From Chryseobacterium daecheongense (lineage in GTDB: Bacteria; Bacteroidota; Bacteroidia; Flavobacteriales; Weeksellaceae): a DNA stretch of 64,000 nt. The stretch covers positions 2,232,001 to 2,296,000 of the forward strand of contig CP115858.1 in assembly GCA_027920525.1 (NCBI GenBank). Direction: 5' to 3'. This document shows positions 8,190 to 18,902 of the stretch, in pieces (position 1 is the first letter of the stretch; the number at the start of each line of letters is the position of its first letter). The notes under the pieces were generated by a model. It was not told where the DNA came from. It worked only from the letters and a program-made list of their open reading frames with translations, and searched no databases. The position numbers and the translations under genes are program-made.

Positions 8190-8948
8190 ATGACTACCCT
8201 ACTTTACGACGGAAGCTTTGACGGACTTTTAACTGCAGTGTTTGAAGTATTCGAATACCGTTATAAAGACGTTGAAATTTTCGGCAAAAATCAATATCAT
8301 CAGGAAAACATTTTTGCAGAAACCCACGAAGTAGTCACTCAGACAGAAAAGGCAGAAAGAGTTTTTAAGAAGCTGGAAGAGAACATAGGAAGATCTGGAA
8401 TCCATCAATTGCTGAAAGTTTTTCTATCAGAAGATCCGGAATCAGAAAGAATTATCCTTTCAGCCATACAATTATCTGTACAGCATCCTCATGAAAATAT
8501 CCTTCAGAATTATGCGGATAATGATATTTTAAAAATCTCGAAAATATGTAAATCCGTAGACAGAGAAAGGCATCGGATGACGGCATTTGTAAGGTTTGAG
8601 AAAATGCAGGATGGTGTTTTCTTTGCAAAAATAGATCCTGATTTCAACGTTATTCCCCTGATCAGAAAACATTTTAAAGATCGATATCAGGATCAAAAGT
8701 GGATGATTTATGACCTCAGAAGAAATTATGGAATTTTGTATGATCTTGAAAATTGTGACTTCTTTTATCCTGATGAAAAACTGGATCTTGATCAATATGA
8801 GCAAAAATTCCATGATGAAGAGAGCCAATATCAAAAATTATGGCAACGTTACTTTATAAAAACCAATATTACAGAAAGAAAAAATCTAAAGCTCCATATT
8901 CAGCATGTCCCGAAAAGGTACTGGAAGTACCTGACAGAAAAGAGGTAA
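8190..8948 (+). CDS. DNA metabolism protein partner of the radical SAM enzyme (TIGR03915/DUF4130 type)
   Basis: This 252-residue soluble protein begins MTTLLYDGSFDGLLTAVFEV. That opening is typical of the family found beside the radical SAM protein just upstream, often annotated as a probable DNA metabolism protein with a DUF4130 domain. The middle (RERHRMTAFVRFEKMQDGVFFAKIDPDFNVIPLIRKHF) and the C-terminal KNLKLHIQHVPKRYWKYLTEK are highly basic and aromatic, fitting nucleic-acid binding. The family resembles uracil-DNA-glycosylase partners by association only, and no activity is established to my knowledge. The following lipoprotein gene starts 22 bp downstream. Confidence 0.85.
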   Translation: MTTLLYDGSFDGLLTAVFEVFEYRYKDVEIFGKNQYHQENIFAETHEVVTQTEKAERVFKKLEENIGRSGIHQLLKVFLSEDPESERIILSAIQLSVQHPHENILQNYADNDILKISKICKSVDRERHRMTAFVRFEKMQDGVFFAKIDPDFNVIPLIRKHFKDRYQDQKWMIYDLRRNYGILYDLENCDFFYPDEKLDLDQYEQKFHDEESQYQKLWQRYFIKTNITERKNLKLHIQHVPKRYWKYLTEKR

Positions 8949-8970
8949 TGTAAAATAAAAACACCATAAG

Positions 8971-9834
8971 ATGGCAGGAAAAACTTTATGTACAATTGCG
9001 TTAATCAGTATTATCAGCTGTATTCCTGATAAGAAAAGAAATGCAATATCTGAAATAGATAACGGGACAGGATCAGAAATTTTGGTTCATACCGATAAAA
9101 ATACTATCAAAGAAAGATTTTCTGCACCTCAGGGATATGAATGGATTGATGAAAAACAGGAATCTTTCGGGTATTTTCTCGAAAATTTCACTTTAAAACC
9201 CTATAAAAGCAAGATACTTAGATATGACGGAAATCCAATATCTACCCAGCATCTGCATGAAGCAATTTTTGATATCGATACCGGAGATCAGGATCTTCAA
9301 CAATGTGCAGATGCGGTGATCCGGCTAAGGGCAGAATATTTAGTTAAAAATAAAAGACAAGATGAAATTCAATTTCATTTTACAAATGGTGATCTGCTGA
9401 GCTGGAAAGATTATAAAAACGGAACACGGGCCTTTGTCAATGGCAATTCTGTTAATTTCAAAAAGACAGCCTCTTTCGATGACTCGCCTCAAAATTTCAG
9501 AAGTTATCTAAATCTGATCTTTAATTATGCAGGAACTATTTCATTAAATAAAGAAACAAAACCGGTTTTAAAAAGTGAGGATTTAAAAAGCGGAGACATT
9601 CTTATTACACCAGGAAGTCCTGGACATGTTGTATTGATAAGTGGCGCTTGCAGAAATAAAGAAGGGAAAAAGTTATTTTTACTAAGTGAAGGTTTCACTC
9701 CTGCCCAATCTATCCATGTTCTTTCCAATCCTTTTGATAAAAACAGATCTCCGTGGTACAACTTAGACGTAAAAGCTAACGAAACAAAAACTGCGAGATA
9801 TATTTTTAAACCAACAAACTTTAGAAGTTTTTAA
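8971..9834 (+). CDS. DUF4846 family putative lipoprotein
   Basis: This 287-residue protein has a short hydrophobic start and a possible lipobox, IISC, with C17 as the lipidated residue, so it is probably anchored in the envelope. The body matches what is annotated as DUF4846 (SFGYFLENFTLKPYKSKILR; HEAIFDIDTGDQDLQQCADA; VIRLRAEYL). A Cys at 112, at the start of a predicted helix (QQCADAVIRLRAEYL), and a His at 219 in GDILITPGSPGHVVLISG recall the Cys/His order of NlpC/P60-type papain folds. That link is my inference, not a known assignment. It is placed 22 bp after the DNA-metabolism gene, so it may be co-transcribed despite a different compartment. Confidence 0.75.
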   Translation: MAGKTLCTIALISIISCIPDKKRNAISEIDNGTGSEILVHTDKNTIKERFSAPQGYEWIDEKQESFGYFLENFTLKPYKSKILRYDGNPISTQHLHEAIFDIDTGDQDLQQCADAVIRLRAEYLVKNKRQDEIQFHFTNGDLLSWKDYKNGTRAFVNGNSVNFKKTASFDDSPQNFRSYLNLIFNYAGTISLNKETKPVLKSEDLKSGDILITPGSPGHVVLISGACRNKEGKKLFLLSEGFTPAQSIHVLSNPFDKNRSPWYNLDVKANETKTARYIFKPTNFRSF

Positions 9835-9889
9835 CAATTTATATTCAAAAGTATTATCAACTTACTACTATAATCTGAACTTGTTTTTG

Positions 9890-9897
9890 TAAATTTG
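9890..9897 (+). promoter_or_regulatory. Probable -7 box for pfkA-gapA
   Basis: TAAATTTG matches TAnnTTTG 20 nt before the pfkA ATG. No TTG stands at the ideal 17-23 nt upstream, so only the -7 part is supported. Confidence 0.5.
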
Positions 9898-9917
9898 TGT
9901 TCGAAATTTTTTACTAG

Positions 9918-11937
<2,020 letters not shown>

Positions 11938-11960
11938 GAATCAAACATTTAAAATAACAC

Positions 11961-11993
11961 AAACCCCGCTCATGATGTGAGTGGGGTTTTTAG
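11961..11993 (+). terminator. Rho-independent terminator of pfkA-gapA
   Basis: AAACCCC-GCTCA pairs with TGAGT-GGGGTTT (one G-T wobble) around a 5-nt loop and runs into TTTTTA. Confidence 0.85.
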
Positions 11994-12332
11994 TTTACCA
12001 TTTCCAAACAACTAATAAAGAAAGTATAAACCATTATTTTCCTGAAAACATTTCCTTTCCGTATTCAAACTTAAAATACAATTATTAAAAACCAAATAAA
12101 AACAAAATAATATATTATTTTATGCTTATTTTAGTTAAATAAATTAATGCATTTTACAAATAAAATTAATTACCATAACAGATAATCAAAATAAAATTTC
12201 TCAAACAGTTTTGAAAATCAAGTTTTCAGGGTTATTAGTTTATAACAAATTTTGCATTTTTTTCAACACAAAAAAATCCCCCTTTAGGGGTATTTTTAAG
12301 AAAATATTAACTATCTAAAAAAGACTATTTTC
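11994..12332 (+). other. A+T-rich leader/intergenic region before the LuxR-type gene
   Basis: These 339 bases hold no convincing ORF. Near the 3' end, at 12271-12297, is a hairpin (AAAAAATCCCC, CTTTA loop, GGGG-TATTTTT). It resembles a second terminator but lies only 35 nt before the regulator's ATG. It could be an attenuator or a terminator of a transcript that starts within this gap. The rest is A/T-rich with no operator I can defend. Confidence 0.45.
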
Positions 12333-13112
12333 ATGAAAGACGCTGAAAAAAAACATCCCTTGATTGAAGTTTGGGAAAGATATCCCGCTACAAGAAAGGA
12401 AAAAAAAGAAATACTGAAGACGCCCCCTATCGAACGTATCATTGGTGAGATGTTTGCAATCGGAGAATTTTATTATTATGTATTAAATCTTACAAACAGT
12501 ACCCTCTCTCATCATCATGAAAATATTTTAAAATTACATGGTTTAAAAAAAAATCCTGAAAACCTTAAAGAAGTCATAGATCTCACACATCCTGAAGACA
12601 TTCCTTTTGTAATAAAAGCGGAACAGGCCGTTGTATCTAAAATGATTGAAATTGGCCCGGAACATCATCTCTACTTAAAATCGAGTTACTGCTTCAGGAT
12701 GAAAACTGCAAAAGGAAATTATGAGTTGTTCCATCACCAGGCTATTCCTACCCTAGAGGATGAAAATGGGAACCTCGTACAATCCATTAATATACATACC
12801 AACATTAATCATATAACAAAGCAAAATCCTTATACCGTCCTGATTTCAGGGATTGGCCCCAGAGCCGATTTTCACCAGATGACAATAGACAATCCCTCCT
12901 CATCAACCCATCAGACACTCGAAAATCTCACCAAAAGAGAGGTAGAGATCCTTTCTCTGATTGCAAAAGGATATTCGGGAACAGAAATATCCGAAATGCT
13001 TATTTTATCTCAGCATACTGTCCGTTCTCATCGAAAAAACATCCTTACAAAAACCAATTCAAGAAATGGTAAAGAGCTTTTGAAAAAGGCTTTTGAATGG
13101 GGCATTATATAA
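12333..13112 (+). CDS. LuxR-family helix-turn-helix transcriptional regulator
   Basis: This is a 259-residue DNA-binding regulator. The C-terminal GerE/LuxR domain is unmistakable at about residues 194-255 (LTKREVEILSLIAKGYSGTE, then ISEMLILSQHTVRSHRKNIL). The N-terminal 170 residues look like a PAS-type sensor fold (NPENLKEVIDLTHPEDIPFV; SSYCFRMKTAKGNYELFHHQ). There is no phospho-acceptor receiver domain. Regulators of this build are common in Chryseobacterium and relatives, and their signals are unknown. A hairpin at 12271-12297 in the leader may affect its expression. The next gene, an MpaB-type oxygenase, starts 96 bp downstream and is the simplest candidate target, but that is only position-based. 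Confidence 0.87.
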   Translation: MKDAEKKHPLIEVWERYPATRKEKKEILKTPPIERIIGEMFAIGEFYYYVLNLTNSTLSHHHENILKLHGLKKNPENLKEVIDLTHPEDIPFVIKAEQAVVSKMIEIGPEHHLYLKSSYCFRMKTAKGNYELFHHQAIPTLEDENGNLVQSINIHTNINHITKQNPYTVLISGIGPRADFHQMTIDNPSSSTHQTLENLTKREVEILSLIAKGYSGTEISEMLILSQHTVRSHRKNILTKTNSRNGKELLKKAFEWGII

Positions 13113-13208
13113 CTATTATAAAAAGATATATTTGAAGTAAACATATACTCTCCATGCTGATAAATCTCACAGAGGTATTTCGGCGTAAAACTTGTACTTT
13201 TATAATTG

Positions 13209-14405
13209 ATGGAAAGATCAATCGTACATCCCCGTTTTAAAAATTCACCTCATTTCAAAGATTTCTGGCAAAAGGGTAACGGAAAACTGCTTATTGAATT
13301 TTCCGGTGCAGAAGTGAGTTTCAGCGAATTTGAGCAATTTTCTCCCTATTATTATCACGTTGACGAAACCGGTGACCAGGTGGTAAAAGATGTCTATTTT
13401 ACTAAAAAATTTCACGAAGCTACAAGGGAAATCGAGAAATACATCAGAAATGGAGTTTCTGAAAACGATCAGGTTCCGGACAGTGTTAAAAGACTTTTCA
13501 AAGAAGTTCAGAAAAAACCTGAATGGCTAAATGAAGAATTGCTGAAAAGTGGCGCTGAGCTTTGTATGCGAAGCGGACTAGATGCCCTCATCTCTCTTAG
13601 GGATTATTGCTTGATCGGAGGTTATGATTACTCCTACCTGAATAAACCCCTTATTGTAACAGAAGCATTGAAAAAAGGAGCCGTAAAACGTCTTTCTGAA
13701 ACATTGGATTTCTGGGTGAATGTAACCCGTTACCATGCCCTGGATATTCATGCCAAAGGCTATGAATTTGCTATAAAAACACGTCTTATTCATTCATATG
13801 CAAGACTTTCGATCAAAAAGCATTATGCTGATTGGGATACGGAAAACTGGGGAGAACCTATCAACTCCTGGGATATGATGGCCACCTATATAGGTTTTAG
13901 TTTGGTTTTTCTTCACAGCTTAAAAAAACTGGGCAATAGCTTTTCAAATGAAGAGGAGCTTGGTATTTTTCACCTATGGAAATATGTCGGTTATTTGCTG
14001 GGCATTCCCGAACACCTCCTTCCTGATCATAAAAAACAGGCTACGGAATATTTTTACCTATGGTCATCCATCCAGCCTCCTTCGGATAAAGACTCTGTAC
14101 TCCTTGCCCATTCATTACTCGATGAATCCCTGGAGAATCCTATATTAAAGTTCAGCTTTCAAAGAAGAAATCTACGGTATCTTCATATTTGCTGCACCTG
14201 GTTTTTACTGGACGATGAGGTTTGTAAGCGATTGAATATTCCTGATGTCTCCAATAAAAAAGTTTTCCCTCAGGTAAAAAAAGCAACTAATATTATATAT
14301 AATACTTTAGTAGGACGAAAAGCAAGAATTGAAGCGGGTAATAAAAAACACCTTAAAGTTCTGGAAGACTATTTAAGAATAACATCGGGCTCCAACTTCC
14401 ATTAA
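13209..14405 (+). CDS. Oxygenase MpaB family protein (DUF2236)
   Basis: The product has 398 residues from the ATG at 13209; a TTG one codon earlier is possible but unneeded. The family includes the fungal MpaB oxygenase and bacterial rubber oxygenases (Lcp), which are b-type haem enzymes. The segment YEFAIKTRLIHSYARLSIKK around residues 186-205 carries the Arg (R192) and His (H195) block that fits the family's haem-site motif. The downstream INSWDMMATYIGFSLVFLHSL is also typical. No signal or Tat peptide is seen, unlike secreted rubber oxygenases, so it should be intracellular with a different substrate, which is unknown. The function is family-level only. Confidence 0.8.
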   Translation: MERSIVHPRFKNSPHFKDFWQKGNGKLLIEFSGAEVSFSEFEQFSPYYYHVDETGDQVVKDVYFTKKFHEATREIEKYIRNGVSENDQVPDSVKRLFKEVQKKPEWLNEELLKSGAELCMRSGLDALISLRDYCLIGGYDYSYLNKPLIVTEALKKGAVKRLSETLDFWVNVTRYHALDIHAKGYEFAIKTRLIHSYARLSIKKHYADWDTENWGEPINSWDMMATYIGFSLVFLHSLKKLGNSFSNEEELGIFHLWKYVGYLLGIPEHLLPDHKKQATEYFYLWSSIQPPSDKDSVLLAHSLLDESLENPILKFSFQRRNLRYLHICCTWFLLDDEVCKRLNIPDVSNKKVFPQVKKATNIIYNTLVGRKARIEAGNKKHLKVLEDYLRITSGSNFH

Positions 14406-14544
14406 ATTGATCTGCTTTTTTAGTTTGCTATTATTTCATTCATAATAAGATAGGCACTATTTTACCAAACAGAATTATTGTTTTTTTAACTTTAAAAAGA
14501 CGCTTTGAAATTGAAAAATATTAGCTTTTGATTCCAAAATTATG

Positions 14545-14552
14545 TACTTTTG
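14545..14552 (+). promoter_or_regulatory. Probable -7 box of recA
   Basis: TACTTTTG fits TAnnTTTG and lies 18 nt upstream of the ATG at 14571. Because it overlaps the TTG at 14550, it argues against starting recA there. No good TTG -33 element or LexA-type SOS box was recognised. Confidence 0.5.
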
Positions 14553-14570
14553 AGAAATTATTTTTTAGAA

Positions 14571-15578
14571 ATGAGTAACATTGACGATAAGAAAAAAGCA
14601 CTGGCTCTAGTGCTTGATAAATTAGATAAAACATACGGAAAAGGAACTGTAATGACTTTGGGAGATAATTCTGTTGATAATACAATAGAAGTTATTCCTT
14701 CCGGATCCTTAGGATTAGACATTGCATTGGGAGTAGGAGGATATCCAAGAGGAAGAATCATTGAGATTTATGGACCTGAATCTTCCGGTAAAACAACTTT
14801 AACACTTCACGCTATTGCAGAAGCTCAAAAAGCAGGTGGAATTGCAGCATTTATTGATGCAGAGCACGCTTTCGACAGAACTTATGCTGCAAAATTAGGA
14901 ATAGATTTAGAAAACCTTATTATATCTCAACCGGACAATGGTGAACAAGCCCTGGAAATTGCGGACAACCTTATCCGTTCAGGAGCGATTGATATTGTAG
15001 TAATCGACTCAGTTGCCGCTCTTACTCCTAAAGCAGAAATTGAAGGAGAAATGGGTGATTCCAAAATGGGTCTGCATGCAAGATTAATGTCTCAGGCATT
15101 AAGAAAACTAACTGCAACAATTTCAAAAACAAAATGTACCGTAATTTTCATCAACCAGCTGAGAGAGAAAATTGGTGTAATGTTTGGAAACCCTGAAACG
15201 ACAACCGGTGGTAATGCCTTGAAATTTTATGCTTCAGTAAGAGTAGATATCAGAAAGGCAAGTGCACCGATCAAAAATGGTGACGAAGCAATCGGAAGTC
15301 GTGTAAAAGTAAAGATTGTTAAAAATAAAGTAGCCCCTCCATTCAAACAAGCTGAATTTGACATCATGTACGGAGAAGGAGTTTCTAAAACAGGAGAAAT
15401 TCTTGATCAGGCTGTAGAGCTAGGAGTGGTAAAGAAAAGCGGTTCATGGTTCAGCTATGATGAAACAAAATTAGGACAAGGCCGTGATGCGGTAAAAGAC
15501 GTTCTTAAAGACAATCCTGAACTTTCTGAAGAACTGGAGAATAAAATTAAAGAAGAATTGAAAAATAAATCAAAATAA
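14571..15578 (+). CDS. recA: Recombinase RecA
   Basis: This 335-residue DNA strand-exchange ATPase serves homologous recombination and SOS induction. It begins [20 protein letters not shown]. The Walker A motif GPESSGKTT spans residues 68-76, Walker B-type [14 protein letters not shown] is near 139-152, and loop L2 is [20 protein letters not shown]. The MAW-type allosteric region and an acidic/basic C-terminal tail ([19 protein letters not shown]) complete it. A longer frame from TTG 14550 exists but overlaps the likely -7 box, so the ATG at 14571 is chosen. It is followed by its own terminator. No recX is adjacent. Confidence 0.98.
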   Translation: MSNIDDKKKALALVLDKLDKTYGKGTVMTLGDNSVDNTIEVIPSGSLGLDIALGVGGYPRGRIIEIYGPESSGKTTLTLHAIAEAQKAGGIAAFIDAEHAFDRTYAAKLGIDLENLIISQPDNGEQALEIADNLIRSGAIDIVVIDSVAALTPKAEIEGEMGDSKMGLHARLMSQALRKLTATISKTKCTVIFINQLREKIGVMFGNPETTTGGNALKFYASVRVDIRKASAPIKNGDEAIGSRVKVKIVKNKVAPPFKQAEFDIMYGEGVSKTGEILDQAVELGVVKKSGSWFSYDETKLGQGRDAVKDVLKDNPELSEELENKIKEELKNKSK

Positions 15579-15601
15579 TTTTTCAAATCAAAATCAATAA
15601 C

Positions 15602-15630
15602 AAAGACAGCCTTCAAGCTGTCTTTTGTTT
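15602..15630 (+). terminator. Rho-independent terminator of recA
   Basis: AAAGACAGC and GCTGTCTTT form a perfect 9-bp stem around CTTCAA, followed by TGTTTTT. Confidence 0.85.
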
Positions 15631-15715
15631 TTACTCTATTTCCTACCCTCACAAGTGAGAAATACTCTTTGGCGCGCCGGTATTTTTGTAAGATATTGAT
15701 GAGATTTACTAAAAA

Positions 15716-15806
15716 AATCTTTTAATCTTTTAATCTTTTAATCTTTTAATCTTTTAATCTTTTAATCTTTTAATCTTTTAATCTTTTAATCTTTTAATCT
15801 TTTAAT
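15716..15806. repeat. Octamer tandem repeat (AATCTTTT x about 11)
   Basis: Eleven uninterrupted copies of the 8-bp unit AATCTTTT plus a partial unit are seen, with AATC recurring at exactly 8-base steps from 15716 to 15796. The array lies between the convergent recA and S9 peptidase genes, 3 nt before a terminator hairpin. The copies look identical, so slippage and strain-to-strain length variation are likely. It is outside any coding frame I can support. Confidence 0.95.
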
Positions 15807-15809
15807 AAA

Positions 15810-15843
15810 AAAAATCGGCGGAACATTTCGTCCGCCGATTTTT
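15810..15843 (-). terminator. Hairpin terminator of the S9 peptidase gene
   Basis: AAAAATCGGCGGA and TCCGCCGATTTTT form a perfect 13-bp stem with an 8-nt loop (15823-15830), just after the minus-strand stop codon at 15849. The A/T flanks make it usable in both directions. Confidence 0.85.
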
Positions 15844-15848
15844 TATCG

Positions 15849-18746
15849 TTAAGGTTTATCATCCGTCAGTTCAAAGCCCCAATCTTTTCCTTTTTGGGTT
15901 GCAGAGACTCCTTTTGTCATCCATACCGGAGCTTTAGCTCCTTTAAGATAATAATCAAAAAACTGCTGCTCGCGGATTTGTATATCTTTCCTGTTCTGTC
16001 GTTTTACAAGATTATGGTCGTCACCATTATAGTTAAGAAGCCAAACGGGTTTTCCCAGACGTCGTAATGCCGTAAACATTTCAATTCCCTGATACCATGG
16101 AACTGCTCCATCTTTATCATTACTCATAATGACTACCGGAGTTTTCACCTTATTAATCGTGAAAAGCGGTGAATTTTTAATGTAAAGATCTGGTGCCTCC
16201 CAAAGATTTTTCCCTAATCTGCTCTGTGATTTTTCATACTGAAACTGCCTGTTCATTCCTGAGGTCCATCTGATCCCTCCATATGCAGAGGTCATATTGA
16301 CAACAGGAGCACCACTCCACGCAGCAGTATACATATCTGTGTGAGCAATAAGGTAAGCAACCTGATAACCGCCCCAGCTTTGTCCTTGGATTCCGATTTT
16401 AGTACCGTCTACCCATGAATTCTGCTTTAATTTTTCAACTCCGGAATTAATATATTCCATTGCGGATTCCCCCGGAAAACCATCGGTATATGAAATATCC
16501 GGTGTAAAAACCAAATATCCGTTGCTCACAAAGTAAGAAATATTTAATCTTGATGGTGTCGGAGCAGGAGCAACATAACGGTTCAGATTGTCCGAAAGCT
16601 TCTCATAGAAGTAAACAATCATAGGATATTTCTTGTTGGGATTGAAATCTTCAGGCTTGTACAAAACTCCTGTAGATGAATTGCCTTTTGGTGTTGTCCA
16701 GTTGACCAATTCATTCGTCCCCCAATTATAAAGAGCTTGCTGTGGGTTTGTATTGCTTAATTTTTGTTGTTCCAAGAAATCTGATGTTGCGAAAATATCA
16801 GGCGATTCTGTATAGGATTCTTTTACCAAAATATATTCTTCCGCATTTTTAGCTTTTTGAATGCTTCGATACCCCCAGACATTTTCCATTTGGATTTTTA
16901 CAGGATCAGCGTCTGACTGAATGGTTGTTCTGAAAATTCCGTTTGCTTTGGATGTATTATCAAAAGCTGATAAATAAATGGAAGATTTCCGGTTCAGGCT
17001 TTTTACATCTTTATCTAAATCGTATGTGTCGAATGTTATTTTATGTTTGCGCCCGAAGCCATTCGTGATATTCCTTGGCTTTTTTGAGCCGTTCAGGAAG
17101 AATTCCCAAAGATCGTAGCGATCTCTTATAATTACAGATTCATCTTTATCCGTCCATGATGCGATACCATAAGAATTTGGAAAATCCGGCATATCAAATT
17201 CTTCATCAACAAAAGAAACCGGCAACCCGCTATTGAGAGGAAGAGTTTGTTTTGTTTTAATATTGTAACTCAACCACATTCCTTTTTCTTTGTTGAAAAT
17301 CACAAGAAATTTTCCAAGCGGAGATATGGCAACTGCCCCGTCAAGATTTTTTATAATTTCTGTTCTTTCGCCCGTCTTATTATCAATCAGAAAATAGGTT
17401 TTCTTTGTAGAGCCTTCCCATTGAGAGGAAATACGGTTATTGATACTGGTAATCCCTAATGCAAATTCAGCATTTCCTTCGTTCACCAATCTTAAAGTAT
17501 CTAAATCTTCTCCATCAATATTTCTGAAGAAACCAGGCTTTTCTGTCTGCATTACTGCGGCATAGGATTTCTTCAGATCGTTTTTTAATTCTTTTAACTG
17601 TACCGTCTGAAGATAATCATCTTTATAATTCCAGATGTCCACAACAGCATGATCGTTGGCAATCATCGCAGTATCTTTTGCAACAGGTTTTGGCGCAACA
17701 CCGAAATACAATTGTTTTCCGTTTTTGCTGAATAAAGGCAACCTGTTTTCAGAAACTACCCAATTCTTTTTCATCTGTACATTTTCATTGGTTATAATCT
17801 CCTTCTTATTTCCTTTAAAATTAAAGTAATACAGCTGATATAATTTCACCAGGTCATTTTGTGCAGAAGCAGTTCCCACAAATGCCAGTTGGTCTCCTTC
17901 TTCATCGAAAGACAACTGTGAAAAATCGCCCTCCATTTCTGAAACCTTAGATACAGTCCCTTTTTGCAGATCAACTATCTGTACGGTTTGAAATGCATAC
18001 TTCTTTGGCTTTGATTTGTCAGTTTCTTTTTTATCTGCAGATTTTTCACTCTCAGAATCCTTATCTTCTTTTTTCTCTTTTTTAGCCTTTTCTTCCGGCT
18101 TTTTAGTTACAAAAACCAGTTGTCTTCCGTTTTTACTGAACTCATAACGCACTACATTATCATATGTTGTACTTTTTCCATCCAATAAATTCCGTACCAC
18201 CAATTGTAATGGTTTTACATTTTTATCTTCATCATTATTTTCATCTCCATCTTCTTTATCAGAAGCATCATCCGAGGATTTATCTTTTGTATTTTCCAAA
18301 AGGTATGCAACAAAAGAACCTGCTTTTTCAGGAACTTTAAATGATTTCACATTAGGAATTTTCTCAGTTTTATCATTGAAAAAATCAACTATTGCAAGAC
18401 TATCTTTCGTTAATTTATTTTTTTTCAGCTTTTTATCTTTTACCGCCTTTATATCTTTATACTGCGGACGGATTTGAAAAACAGCAAACCTGGAATCATT
18501 GGTAAAATCCAATTTTGTTGCTCTTGCAAACTTCTTTGAGGTTTTATTTTTAACTGAGTGCAGAAAAAGGTTAGAATTTCCTTCCTGAGCATCTACGGAA
18601 TAGGCAATCCATTTTCCATCATTTGAGATTTTTTTTGTCCCGATATTTTGCCAGCTGTCGTAAACGGAATGATCTAGAGGTTTTTTCTGTCCATACATAA
18701 AACAGGTCATGATGAGCAGAATAAAAACTGTACATTTCAACTTCAT
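15849..18746 (-). CDS. S9 family prolyl oligopeptidase-type serine peptidase
   Basis: This 965-residue exported peptidase has a signal peptide (MKLKCTVFILLIMTCFMYGQ), a long N-terminal beta-propeller region and a C-terminal alpha/beta-hydrolase domain. The catalytic triad is visible: nucleophile S790 in GQSWGGYQVAYL, D879 in NDKDGAVPW and H911 in NGDDHNLV. It likely cleaves oligopeptides in the periplasm or at the cell surface. Two strongly charged low-complexity inserts, near residues 155-178 (Asp/Glu-rich) and 218-250 (Lys/Glu-rich), interrupt the propeller and probably form surface loops. The size is larger than classic POP (about 710) but usual for Bacteroidota S9 relatives. It is divergent from htpG across 156 bp. 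Confidence 0.92.
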   Translation of the reverse strand: MKLKCTVFILLIMTCFMYGQKKPLDHSVYDSWQNIGTKKISNDGKWIAYSVDAQEGNSNLFLHSVKNKTSKKFARATKLDFTNDSRFAVFQIRPQYKDIKAVKDKKLKKNKLTKDSLAIVDFFNDKTEKIPNVKSFKVPEKAGSFVAYLLENTKDKSSDDASDKEDGDENNDEDKNVKPLQLVVRNLLDGKSTTYDNVVRYEFSKNGRQLVFVTKKPEEKAKKEKKEDKDSESEKSADKKETDKSKPKKYAFQTVQIVDLQKGTVSKVSEMEGDFSQLSFDEEGDQLAFVGTASAQNDLVKLYQLYYFNFKGNKKEIITNENVQMKKNWVVSENRLPLFSKNGKQLYFGVAPKPVAKDTAMIANDHAVVDIWNYKDDYLQTVQLKELKNDLKKSYAAVMQTEKPGFFRNIDGEDLDTLRLVNEGNAEFALGITSINNRISSQWEGSTKKTYFLIDNKTGERTEIIKNLDGAVAISPLGKFLVIFNKEKGMWLSYNIKTKQTLPLNSGLPVSFVDEEFDMPDFPNSYGIASWTDKDESVIIRDRYDLWEFFLNGSKKPRNITNGFGRKHKITFDTYDLDKDVKSLNRKSSIYLSAFDNTSKANGIFRTTIQSDADPVKIQMENVWGYRSIQKAKNAEEYILVKESYTESPDIFATSDFLEQQKLSNTNPQQALYNWGTNELVNWTTPKGNSSTGVLYKPEDFNPNKKYPMIVYFYEKLSDNLNRYVAPAPTPSRLNISYFVSNGYLVFTPDISYTDGFPGESAMEYINSGVEKLKQNSWVDGTKIGIQGQSWGGYQVAYLIAHTDMYTAAWSGAPVVNMTSAYGGIRWTSGMNRQFQYEKSQSRLGKNLWEAPDLYIKNSPLFTINKVKTPVVIMSNDKDGAVPWYQGIEMFTALRRLGKPVWLLNYNGDDHNLVKRQNRKDIQIREQQFFDYYLKGAKAPVWMTKGVSATQKGKDWGFELTDDKP

Positions 18747-18902
18747 TTTTTTAATAATTTTAGAGATTTAAAAGTAAGATATTTCTTTGACAAAATTACA
18801 TGAAATTCCTGTTTCATTATAAGTTCAAGAGTGTCATTCTGTCACTTTCTTCCTCATGGTATTTTTTTTGAGAAGAATTATGCAAATCAAAACTAAATTA
18901 TT

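Noticed and set aside
14550..14570. A longer RecA starting at TTG 14550.
   Set aside because: The TTG overlaps a good -7 box (14545-14552), so it would not be on the transcript. The ATG at 14571 begins with the usual RecA N-terminus.
15716..15806. The octamer array as a CRISPR or origin iteron array.
   Set aside because: There are no spacers, the unit is only 8 bp, and there is no cas or replication gene nearby.
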